DNA from: Eubacteriales bacterium
GTDB lineage: Bacteria; Bacillota; Clostridia; Lachnospirales; Lachnospiraceae
Length of the DNA stretch: 64,000 bases
Direction: 5' to 3'
Assembly (NCBI GenBank): GCA_030531555.1
Contig: JAUNNI010000008.1
Location: forward strand, 1,456-65,455
Shown: one piece after another, positions 46,792-54,780 of the stretch
Layout of the letters: each line of letters begins with the position of its first letter
Position numbering within the stretch: the first letter of the stretch is position 1
Position numbers and translations under genes: made by a program
The notes under the pieces: model-generated
Told to the model about the DNA's origin: nothing
What the model saw: the letters and a program-made list of their open reading frames with translations, nothing else
Databases searched by the model: none

Positions 46792-48024
46792 TCATCCTTC
46801 ATTGAGATGTTTTATTTGCAAAACTTTAATCTTTGTTCCTGCATAACTGTAGGTATCTCCTTCACTGACACAGTCCTCTGTTTTTACAGTAACCGCATGA
46901 CAGTCCTCATGGAGTAAGATTGCTTTCATTTTATTTCCCACGCGATAAAATGACATGATATGGGCACTCAGACGTCCATTTTGACTTCTTTCCTGCTTTG
47001 TGCCAAACTCGATTGGAAGAAAACGAAAATCTTTCACATAAGGCCGATAACTGACATCTCCCACCTGATAAGAAAAGCGGATGACGTTGTCTTCTGTCTC
47101 CCCGTCTAAAAGTTCCGGAAGTTCTTCCCACATTCCTTGTCTTTTCAAACAGACCTTAAAATCATGAATAACCTCTTTGATGGAGGAATAACGTTCTTCA
47201 TCCACCGCAATCATTTTTGCAATAATCGTTTGAATCTCCGGGTCCACTCCCGGCATCTCTTTTAAAGTATAAGCGTAAACATCCCCTGTCATATAATGTT
47301 GAATCTCATCACTTCCATGAAAATGATGATGTCCGGTATATAAGAAAAATAAAACCAATCCTGCAGAATAAATATCCATATCTTTCTTGCAAATGTAACT
47401 ATTCCAGTATCTTGGATCCGCATATCCTGGCGTACCTTTTTGTTCTCTTCGCAGTGTCACCGTCTGGCTGGAATCATGGAGATGTACCCAGTCAAAATCC
47501 ACAATTTTTACCATGGAGCCATCTGGAGAAACCATGACATTTTCTGGTTTTAGATCACGATGAACAATAGGATCCTCCTGATAAATGGACATGTAATAAT
47601 CAATTCCATGGAGAAATTTCATGGCGATTCGATGACGAATTTTCATTTTTTCATTCCAGGATTCTCCCGAAAGGCCATCCTCATAAAGTAAATCGGAAAG
47701 ATCGGATCCTTCAATGTACTCCATCACGGTAATAAAACGTTTATTGTCTTTATCCAGCATGCCTCCATAAATACGGATAATATAAGGAGAATAGAGCTGG
47801 ACTTTACTTTCTTTTTCCACATAAACGGTATCAAAATCTTCACAAAAAAGAACCTTCACAAAATATTTTTTATGAGAGTATACATCTTCTGCAATCAATG
47901 CCTGTTTATTGACTGTCCGATGTACTTCTTTTAATAATTTCAGAGAGAGTTTTAAAGGGTCTGACTGATAATCATGATCCTTGATCCAGACAAAGCTCTG
48001 CCCCTCTTCAAAATACTGGTTCAT
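46792..48024 (-). CDS. Ser/Thr protein kinase
   Basis: 410 residues, no TM helix. Lys57 (FVKVL), catalytic loop HRDLKPEN at 155-162 with Asp157, metal site DFD at 176-178 (DFG changed to DFD), activation segment GTPGYADP near 198. The glycine loop is poorly conserved. After the kinase domain a beta-rich C-terminal domain of about 95 residues (from about 315) is not recognised. It overlaps the phosphatase gene by 4 nt (ATGA). Likely the active writer of the cluster, with the FHA protein as a possible reader and PP2C as eraser. Confidence 0.88.
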   Translation of the reverse strand: MNQYFEEGQSFVWIKDHDYQSDPLKLSLKLLKEVHRTVNKQALIAEDVYSHKKYFVKVLFCEDFDTVYVEKESKVQLYSPYIIRIYGGMLDKDNKRFITVMEYIEGSDLSDLLYEDGLSGESWNEKMKIRHRIAMKFLHGIDYYMSIYQEDPIVHRDLKPENVMVSPDGSMVKIVDFDWVHLHDSSQTVTLRREQKGTPGYADPRYWNSYICKKDMDIYSAGLVLFFLYTGHHHFHGSDEIQHYMTGDVYAYTLKEMPGVDPEIQTIIAKMIAVDEERYSSIKEVIHDFKVCLKRQGMWEELPELLDGETEDNVIRFSYQVGDVSYRPYVKDFRFLPIEFGTKQERSQNGRLSAHIMSFYRVGNKMKAILLHEDCHAVTVKTEDCVSEGDTYSYAGTKIKVLQIKHLNEG

Positions 48025-48935
48025 GATTCTTTTCCTCCTTTTGGAGCCTTGCTAAAATAGCTTTTTAAACGTTTGGAGAAGGAAGGTTCTTCCACGGCCA
48101 CGTAATTTTCGCCTTCTTTGCAGAGAAACCCTTCTTCCACAAGATCTTCTGCTTCTTCAAAATGTTCTTCTTTTTCCGGTGGAACAATTAAGAAGGCTGT
48201 CTGATTATCATTTTCTCCCTGTTCCCTGGCATATTCCAAAAGTAATGATAAAGCTTTTGACTGTCGTGGAAATTGGAGAAGTATATTTTCCATTTTGTTC
48301 ATGGACAAATCGCCAAAGGCCCCATCACTTCCCAGAAGAACCGCCTGAATCTGTCGGTCATCCAGAATACGGACATAAGGTTTTACACAGTCACGGCGAC
48401 CAAGATACTGTAAAAGACGGTTTTTGTTCTGATAAAACAAGGTGCTGCCCACCTGTGTTTTCTTCTCGCGAACCATTTGCCAGGCCACATTCTGTATTTC
48501 AGAAATCAGCTCCAAATTCTGATTGCGAACAATATAAACCGGGCTATCTCCACAATTGGCGATGATCCAGCTGTCCCAGAAATGAATGACCGTCGTTAAT
48601 GTGGTTCCGCCTACCTTTCCGGTATCCATCCCTGCTTTATATAATATTTCATTGATTTTTGTCATCACATCCCCGGAGAAGTTTCGCAGGGTATCAATCT
48701 GTGTTTTTAAAGAACAATTGATGAACTGTTCTCCCATAATCGTATGAACCAGTTCCTCAAACCATAAAGAAACCGCTTTTTGCGAATAATCCTTTCCGGC
48801 ATCCAAGCCGCCCATACCATCCGCAATACAAAATGCATTGACTTTTGCTTCATGATTCACACGTAATTCCATGTGGCAGTAACTATCTTCATTATTGCTT
48901 CTTCTATTTTTTAATGATTCCACAAAGAAAACCAT
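48021..48935 (-). CDS. PP2C-type Ser/Thr phosphatase
   Basis: 304 residues, from an ATG 5 nt behind AGGAGGA; the frame opens six codons earlier. All PP2C motifs are present: RRSNNEDSY near 10, ADGMGG near 40, NCGDSPVYIV near 140, GSDGAFGDLS near 205 and ENDNQTAFL near 240, supplying the metal-binding Asp residues. About 60 residues follow the domain, without a TM helix. Cytoplasmic counterpart of the kinase encoded next. Confidence 0.9.
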   Translation of the reverse strand: MVFFVESLKNRRSNNEDSYCHMELRVNHEAKVNAFCIADGMGGLDAGKDYSQKAVSLWFEELVHTIMGEQFINCSLKTQIDTLRNFSGDVMTKINEILYKAGMDTGKVGGTTLTTVIHFWDSWIIANCGDSPVYIVRNQNLELISEIQNVAWQMVREKKTQVGSTLFYQNKNRLLQYLGRRDCVKPYVRILDDRQIQAVLLGSDGAFGDLSMNKMENILLQFPRQSKALSLLLEYAREQGENDNQTAFLIVPPEKEEHFEEAEDLVEEGFLCKEGENYVAVEEPSFSKRLKSYFSKAPKGGKES

Positions 48936-49017
48936 GTTTCTCCTCCTGTTCACCTTTCCTTTTCTGCAAAGCTATGATAAACTGATGTAACTGAAAAATG
49001 ACAAACCGGAGGGTCAC

Positions 49018-49710
49018 ATGTTTCCAGCTCAGCTTTATGATTTTCAATTTTATCAGAAAAAGAAAGATATTCTTCTCTACCGTGCCAAAGATCACGCACG
49101 GAATTATTTTCTAAAAAGTATTATAGCAAAAGACGATGCAGTTAGACAGGCTTTTTATGATGAATATGAATCTTTATCTCAGCTTGTGTCCCCATCTTTG
49201 CCGATTTATTATGGAATTGAAGATAATTTCCGCTATCCTGATCAGGAAGGAAGCTATCTGACACTTTGCATGGAAGACTGTTCAGACAGACAGCCTCTGT
49301 CCATGGAAGATTATTCGATTCCTGAGCTTTTGAAAATTCTTCACAAAACAGGGAAGACACTGCTCTATCTTTTAAGCCAGGGCATATTATATACGGATCT
49401 CAATCCTTCCAACATTCTTATCGATGAAAACCTGGAAGTTACACTTTTAGATTTTACCTATTGCTACTATTTCCTGCGTAATCCAAGACCAGCTTACCCG
49501 CTCCGTTTTTCTTATAATCTGACACCATCCTTAAAAGGTCATCAATTATTGATTCAGGAACTGGCCTTGCTTTTACAGCAAATGATTATGGAAAAGGAAG
49601 AGATTTCACTCTCTTCCTCGGTATGTCTTCTTCTGGAAACCGGGCTTCATCCATCGGAAACACTCCTTCTTCCGGATTACCTAGTTCTCATCGAGAAGGC
49701 TTTGGTATAA
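49018..49710 (+). CDS. Minimal protein-kinase-like protein on the opposite strand
   Basis: 230 residues. Kinase N-lobe and start of the C-lobe: YRAKDHARNYFLKSI near 21 (Lys), a hinge near ESYLTLCMEDC-like residues, then LYTDLNPSNILID near 125 where HRD is changed to YTD, and LDFTYCY near 143 where DFG is changed to DFT. The activation segment and lower C-lobe are drastically short. Asp and Asn of the catalytic loop remain, so activity cannot be excluded. GGAGG before the ATG. It is the only plus-strand gene in the cluster, divergent from PP2C and overlapping the end of the PBP gene by 30 nt. Confidence 0.75.
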   Translation: MFPAQLYDFQFYQKKKDILLYRAKDHARNYFLKSIIAKDDAVRQAFYDEYESLSQLVSPSLPIYYGIEDNFRYPDQEGSYLTLCMEDCSDRQPLSMEDYSIPELLKILHKTGKTLLYLLSQGILYTDLNPSNILIDENLEVTLLDFTYCYYFLRNPRPAYPLRFSYNLTPSLKGHQLLIQELALLLQQMIMEKEEISLSSSVCLLLETGLHPSETLLLPDYLVLIEKALV

Positions 49711-51042
49711 AGATTCAATGACAGGCATCATACTTTTTCCAATTTCTTTGGTGGAAAGCTGATTTGCAACAATCACATATTTTGGATCATCTGCAGGAGC
49801 AAAGGTTACCAGCCAGGCATTATTGGTTCCATCTCCTCTTTGTGCTGTCCCGGTTTTTGCTGCAATCTGTCCGTAGTCTTCTGTGAATTCGTAATATTCC
49901 CCTGCCTCCACCATGGCTTTTTTTAAGGTGGCGGCAGTTTTTTCGTTCATGGTTTCTGTCAGAACCTTTTGTTCTCCTTCATAAACGATTTTTTCTTTTC
50001 CATTTACCGCACTTGTAAATAAATATGGCTGCATCATAACTCCATTGTTGGCGATGGACTGTGTGATCATAGCCATCTGAAGTGGCGTAACCAACGTTTC
50101 ACCCTGTCCAAATGAAGTTGCTGCCAAAACATTTTTGGAAGCATTTTTCAAAGAGAATGTGGAATGTAGGGTAGTAAAATCCAAAGAAATGTCCTGTCCT
50201 AAGAGAAAACTTTCCCCAGCTTCCTGCATGATCTTATTTCCTAATTTCAAGCCGCGATCCATAAAATATACATTGGAAGAATGAAGGAAAGCTTCCATAA
50301 AATCGATGCTTCCATATTCATTTCCATTGTAATTACGGATTTTCTGACCATCTACCACAAGATAGCCTTTATCATCTACAACTTCCTTTTCCAAATGATT
50401 CTCAATAATCGCTTTGGAGGTCACCAGCTTAAATACCGATCCTGGTGCTACAGGATTACGAAAGGCATTGGATAATAACAGGCCTTCTTTTTCGTTGACT
50501 TCCTGCCAATTCTCTTCCAAAGTATTAAGATCATAGGTCGGAGAAGAAACCAAAGTCAGAATTTCTCCCGTTTTGGCATCCATAACAACCACAGAACCTT
50601 TCATTTTTTTCATTTTCTCATAGGCTTTCATCTGAAGATCAGCATCGATGGTCAGTGTCAGGTCGGCACCCCTTTTCTGGGATTCTTTCGAAGCGGAATG
50701 CACCAGGTATTGATTCATGGTTCTTTCCACACCAGAATTCCCATAAATCTTTGATTGATATCCTAAAAAATTAGAAAATGCCTTGCCATCCAGATACTGT
50801 CTTTTTCCACCTGCTTCATCCGTCCAGGCAATGGCTTTACCTTTTCGATCATAAATGGTGCCTCTAATATATTCTCTTTCATATTCTTTCTGTTTGGCCT
50901 CCGCCTTCTTCTGATCGGCTTCGACGGAGATTCCCGGCATGAGAGCCGAGATTCTGAACAAAGATACGAACATGGCGATAACCAAAAGCAAAGACACGCT
51001 CTGCACAATCTGTGCTCTTCTCAAAAAACTTAACTTTTTCAC
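49681..51042 (-). CDS. Class B penicillin-binding protein (PbpA/FtsI-like transpeptidase)
   Basis: 453 residues from a GTG with AAAGGA 7 nt ahead; an ATG 20 codons earlier is possible but lies deep in the upstream gene. TM helix near 15-33, a small N-terminal dimerisation region (REYIRGTIYDRKG), then the transpeptidase: SVFK at 202-205 (catalytic Ser202), SSN at 255-257 and KTG at 396-398. No PASTA domains; length and layout match actinobacterial PbpA more than FtsI. Forms cross-links outside the membrane. It works with the RodA/FtsW glycosyltransferase encoded just upstream. Confidence 0.9.
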   Translation of the reverse strand: MKKLSFLRRAQIVQSVSLLLVIAMFVSLFRISALMPGISVEADQKKAEAKQKEYEREYIRGTIYDRKGKAIAWTDEAGGKRQYLDGKAFSNFLGYQSKIYGNSGVERTMNQYLVHSASKESQKRGADLTLTIDADLQMKAYEKMKKMKGSVVVMDAKTGEILTLVSSPTYDLNTLEENWQEVNEKEGLLLSNAFRNPVAPGSVFKLVTSKAIIENHLEKEVVDDKGYLVVDGQKIRNYNGNEYGSIDFMEAFLHSSNVYFMDRGLKLGNKIMQEAGESFLLGQDISLDFTTLHSTFSLKNASKNVLAATSFGQGETLVTPLQMAMITQSIANNGVMMQPYLFTSAVNGKEKIVYEGEQKVLTETMNEKTAATLKKAMVEAGEYYEFTEDYGQIAAKTGTAQRGDGTNNAWLVTFAPADDPKYVIVANQLSTKEIGKSMMPVIESLYQSLLDEN

Positions 51043-52438
51043 TGTTTTGTCCTTTCCAGGAGATATTACCGGAGATACATAACAATAAGCTGACAAGTAC
51101 AAAACTAATCACAAGAGAACTTCCTCCACTGGAGATAAATGGAAGAGTAATTCCTGTCAGCGGACAAAGTCCGGTACTTCCTGCAATAATTATGATGGTC
51201 TGATCAATAAACATGGATACCAGTCCAACTGCCATCATACAATGGTATTTGTCTGTTTTTTTCACACATACTTTCATTCCTTCCATCCAAAGAAGAATAA
51301 AAACAAGAAAAACAAGCAGTGCAAAAATCATTCCGCATCGCTGAATCAGTGCCGGAAACACCAAATCACTGGTTTTGACCGGAAGATCCGTGATGGAAGA
51401 AGTGCCAAACCATCCACCTAGTACAATAGATTCCTTTGCTTTTAACAACTGGTATCCCTGCCCCAGAGAATCCTTTTCCGGGTGCATCCAGTAAACAAAA
51501 CGATTCAAAATCTTATGGTAATTGGATAAATATGCTCTTACCAAGGCGTTACTGCCAATCTTACTTCCTGTTGCAACCAGTTTTTCCAGCTGCATTCCTC
51601 CAGTTACAACCATGAAAACCGCGATTGCCATGGAGAAAACAGTTCCCAGAAAAATCTTAAAATCTTCAACAAATAAAAAGAGGAAGGTAAGGAAAACCAT
51701 CAGAATTAAAAGAAGGGTTCCAAACTCACTCTGGATAACCAAAAATCCCATTTCCATAAAAGAAATCAGATAAAAAGCAGTAAGTCTTGCTTTATCTGGT
51801 TTTTCCACGGTTCCCAGCAATGCCGCCGCAATAAACAGATAAAGGAATTTTACAATTTCTGTTGTCTGAAAGGAAAATCCACCAATGACAATCCAATTTC
51901 GAACATTACCAACACTTTTTGCCAGAATTAAGGTTGCGAAAGAAATCAAAAAGGAAGCAACGGTCAGAATCTCTGCTATTTTTATGGAGGAAATCGACCG
52001 AAGATTCCAATAAAGAATTCCCGCAAGAATCGCAAGCACTAACCCGATCATATATTGTAGCTGCAAGCTTGCTGCCGGGGATCTTCCCGTATAGAGCTCC
52101 GGGTGTTTCAAAACAGCCTCCTGGCGAAAAATACTCTGCAGCATGGTACCAACGGTCAACAAAGTCAGTGCAAAAAGTAAAATCCGCTGATTTCCATGAA
52201 TAAATGTCACAAGAAAACAGGAAAGAACGGTAATCCCAATCAAAATCGGTAACAAATCCATGTAAATCTTTCCGGCTCCCTTCGCTGAAACCAAAAGCAA
52301 AGCCGCAATCTCCAAAGGAATCAGGGCCAAAGCCGGACCTCTTCGAAAAGAATAAAATGATCTTTGAAACTCCCAGCGAATTCGCTCCAGAGACATCTTT
52401 TTTTCTCTATTTTCATGTTTATGTATCATATCTGCCAT
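50879..52438 (-). CDS. RodA/FtsW/SpoVE family glycosyltransferase
   Basis: 519 residues, SEDS family, which polymerises lipid II. Extra N-terminal helices precede the SEDS core of about 10 TM segments; the end of the core has PLTGITLPFISSGGSS near 440. The last 57 codons overlap the PBP gene in another frame: the tail after ISGNISWK is simply the PBP signal/TM coding region read out of frame, so it is probably a lost stop rather than a functional extension. GAGGG ahead of the ATG. FHA gene ends 2 nt upstream. Confidence 0.88.
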   Translation of the reverse strand: MADMIHKHENREKKMSLERIRWEFQRSFYSFRRGPALALIPLEIAALLLVSAKGAGKIYMDLLPILIGITVLSCFLVTFIHGNQRILLFALTLLTVGTMLQSIFRQEAVLKHPELYTGRSPAASLQLQYMIGLVLAILAGILYWNLRSISSIKIAEILTVASFLISFATLILAKSVGNVRNWIVIGGFSFQTTEIVKFLYLFIAAALLGTVEKPDKARLTAFYLISFMEMGFLVIQSEFGTLLLILMVFLTFLFLFVEDFKIFLGTVFSMAIAVFMVVTGGMQLEKLVATGSKIGSNALVRAYLSNYHKILNRFVYWMHPEKDSLGQGYQLLKAKESIVLGGWFGTSSITDLPVKTSDLVFPALIQRCGMIFALLVFLVFILLWMEGMKVCVKKTDKYHCMMAVGLVSMFIDQTIIIIAGSTGLCPLTGITLPFISSGGSSLVISFVLVSLLLCISGNISWKGQNSEKVKFFEKSTDCAERVFAFGYRHVRIFVQNLGSHAGNLRRSRSEEGGGQTERI

Positions 52439-52440
52439 AT

Positions 52441-53136
52441 CTATACCCTCTCTGCCTTAGCAGCTAAAATGGTCGGCTGACTTCTGTGATGATCCGCTTT
52501 TACCATGAACTCACAACCGCCAATATAGAAATGATCTTTATCCTTTAAAATGAAACGACTCACCATATTACCATCGGCAAAAATCTTATTGGCAGTGCCA
52601 AGATCTTTTAACACAAAATTTCCATTTTCTTCCAAAACCTGACAATGAAATTTTGCCACATAAAGATCATTCAAAGAAAGATCATTTTGAGAATCTCTCC
52701 CAATGGAATATGGACTGTGATCAATCTCAATAGATCTTGTCTGTTTTTTCCCTTCATCTAATAAAATCAAATGGATTCGCTGGTCGATCGATAATTCTTT
52801 TCTCCTAGGTGCATGATCGACCAGCTGATTATTATCAAATTCATGAAATCCCTTCTCTTCCTCATAAGCACTGAATTCCTCTGAATTTCCCTCTTCCTCA
52901 TTAAAAACATCATATGCTTCTTCGTCAGCTAAAAGATTCCTGGAAGAATTTCTCTGGAATTTTCTCATGGATCGTTCCTTTTCTTTTTCTTCTTTCTTCA
53001 TCTGACGAATGGCCCATTCATCCACGAACTTCTCACCTTCTAATGCCGCGTTCTCAAGGCCTTTGTTTGCATATATAAGAATCATTCCGGTAAGTAAAAT
53101 CAATACGATCACTGCAATCTGAGACATAATTGACAT
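52441..53136 (-). CDS. FHA domain membrane protein
   Basis: 231 residues from an ATG with AGGAG 7 nt ahead; the frame opens 26 codons earlier. TM helix at about 5-24, a coiled coil and acidic linker (30-120), and a C-terminal FHA domain: YSIGRDSQNDLSLND near 145, FHCQV near 167. The FHA Gly-Arg and His are kept; the usual Ser before the His region is replaced (VAKFHC), so phosphothreonine binding needs testing. Cytoplasmic FHA tethered to the membrane, like mycobacterial FhaB, next to RodA and PBP genes. Confidence 0.88.
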   Translation of the reverse strand: MSIMSQIAVIVLILLTGMILIYANKGLENAALEGEKFVDEWAIRQMKKEEKEKERSMRKFQRNSSRNLLADEEAYDVFNEEEGNSEEFSAYEEEKGFHEFDNNQLVDHAPRRKELSIDQRIHLILLDEGKKQTRSIEIDHSPYSIGRDSQNDLSLNDLYVAKFHCQVLEENGNFVLKDLGTANKIFADGNMVSRFILKDKDHFYIGGCEFMVKADHHRSQPTILAAKAERV

Positions 53137-53187
53137 AAAAAAACTCCTGCCTTTCCGAAAGCTATCATGCTTTCTTTCTGACAGGAG
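53137..53187 (-). promoter_or_regulatory. Terminator-like hairpin sequestering the FHA ribosome site
   Basis: CTCCTG (53182-53187 on the minus strand) pairs with CAGGAG (53144-53149), and an inner GAAAGC/GCTTTC closes the loop; seven T follow and run straight into the FHA ATG. It looks like an intrinsic terminator whose 3' arm is the ribosome site. Confidence 0.5.
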
Positions 53188-53217
53188 CATATCACACCAT
53201 ATTTTTTTCCTCAAACA

Positions 53218-54780
53218 CTACTGTTTCTTGATTTTTACATGATTGACAGCATCGATGACACGATCCAGATTATGGGAATCACGGTAAGAAGCATCCTCCC
53301 CCAAATTCATTTTCAGCATCTCAATCAGCTCTGTGGCATCCAACCCTTGCAAAGCAAACTCATGCTGCAGAATCTGCGCCATGGAATCATCAAAATCTTT
53401 CTGATAACATTTACCAGTCCATATGGAATAAAGTAATGCACAGTAATAATAGATGTCATTCATCTTAAAATCTTTTGAAAATTTATTTGGTTTTCTAAGA
53501 TAACAATAATCCTCAAATTTATCCGCTTCCAATGGATCCGAAGGATTATTTTTGCTGATATTTAAATTCACAAACTCTGTGCAAGGATAATCCTGCCAAG
53601 GTTCCTTGGACTCCCAGCAATCCGCTGCCGCATTCTTAAAGCCAAGATTCTTACGGTTGCGGTTCACATCATCAAATAAAACACGATCCACCGAAGTAAA
53701 ACGGGCATAACCTGTTTTTTCATATCCGTAATCCTTCATAGAGTGCATAATTTTCATCTGTTTTCCAATACACATGGAAATCCACCATTTATGAATTGTT
53801 GGAAGTTCATAAACAGAATTATATTTTCGGCAGAGATCCTCATTCATCTCATAGCCTTTTTCTGTCAATGCCTGTGCAACAGACTCAATGAGCATCCAAA
53901 CTTCCTGACTATTGGCCAGGGAATCTGCTTTATAGCCGGCAATCATCTCAATGATCGTCTCCACTGGAGTGATGCCAAGAGGCTCCATCTGTGCTTTAGC
54001 AAGAAGTTTTTCAATGGACTCCAACGATGGCTGTAGCGCAATACAGAAACGCAGAAGCCATTCACGGGTAACAATCGCCTTACCGGCACGAATTTTAGAG
54101 AACTGTGCTTCACAATGGAGGCATCCGATATCTCTTAAAAACCAGGCAGCCTTGTCATAATAGCCATATTCCTCCTGGATCACCTCTTCGAGACACTGGC
54201 CAAACCTTCTAGCTCCTTCCTTAAATTCCGTCTTATAAGTGCGAATCACTGCGTAAAATTCTTCGAGAGTCTGTACCTTAGATAAAACAACCCACAGATC
54301 CATGGTATCTACACTGCGATGATCTTTAGCATCTTCCTCCTCGAAAATTGCTTCAATCTCTTCCTTTACCGATTCAAAATCATGCACTGGAAAGAGTCCA
54401 TTTACCACAGCGATCCACAGTGCATCATCGATATTCTTACAGTAAAGACCATAGCCCATATAATTCTCAAGAAGCACATAATTGATTTCTTCCAGGCTCA
54501 TGTCAAATGCCATCCCAAGGGTAACATAAATCTCCCGGGAAGATGGCATACAGCCTTTCATCCATGCCCCCACGGTCTGTCTGGTTACAGGAATATACTG
54601 CACTTCCCCTTTTCTTTCCACGCGGTGAAATACTTTACGTGCAAGGGAAGTATTACTATAATCAAAACGGTCCATCTGTTTTTCCAGAAAATCAGCAAAT
54701 GGTACTTTATTTTTATGATTGTCGTTTAATTTTTCTTCAATCTCTGAGATAAAAGTATCAATGTTTCCTGGTGTTATCAT
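53218..54780 (-). CDS. Unknown protein with N-terminal helix-turn-helix
   Basis: 520 residues. Residues about 25-110 look like a Cro/C1-type HTH with an inserted loop (TSLARKVFHR, VTRQTVGAWMKGCMPSSREI, TLGMAFDMSLEEINYVLL). A second, similar helical segment at about 230-280 (KAIVTREWLLRFCIALQ) may be another HTH. The rest is helical, Trp/Cys-containing and unrecognised; no TM. The start overlaps the stop of the GAP1-like gene by 4 nt (ATGA). Possibly a regulator or scaffold for the cluster. Confidence 0.7.
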   Translation of the reverse strand: MITPGNIDTFISEIEEKLNDNHKNKVPFADFLEKQMDRFDYSNTSLARKVFHRVERKGEVQYIPVTRQTVGAWMKGCMPSSREIYVTLGMAFDMSLEEINYVLLENYMGYGLYCKNIDDALWIAVVNGLFPVHDFESVKEEIEAIFEEEDAKDHRSVDTMDLWVVLSKVQTLEEFYAVIRTYKTEFKEGARRFGQCLEEVIQEEYGYYDKAAWFLRDIGCLHCEAQFSKIRAGKAIVTREWLLRFCIALQPSLESIEKLLAKAQMEPLGITPVETIIEMIAGYKADSLANSQEVWMLIESVAQALTEKGYEMNEDLCRKYNSVYELPTIHKWWISMCIGKQMKIMHSMKDYGYEKTGYARFTSVDRVLFDDVNRNRKNLGFKNAAADCWESKEPWQDYPCTEFVNLNISKNNPSDPLEADKFEDYCYLRKPNKFSKDFKMNDIYYYCALLYSIWTGKCYQKDFDDSMAQILQHEFALQGLDATELIEMLKMNLGEDASYRDSHNLDRVIDAVNHVKIKKQ

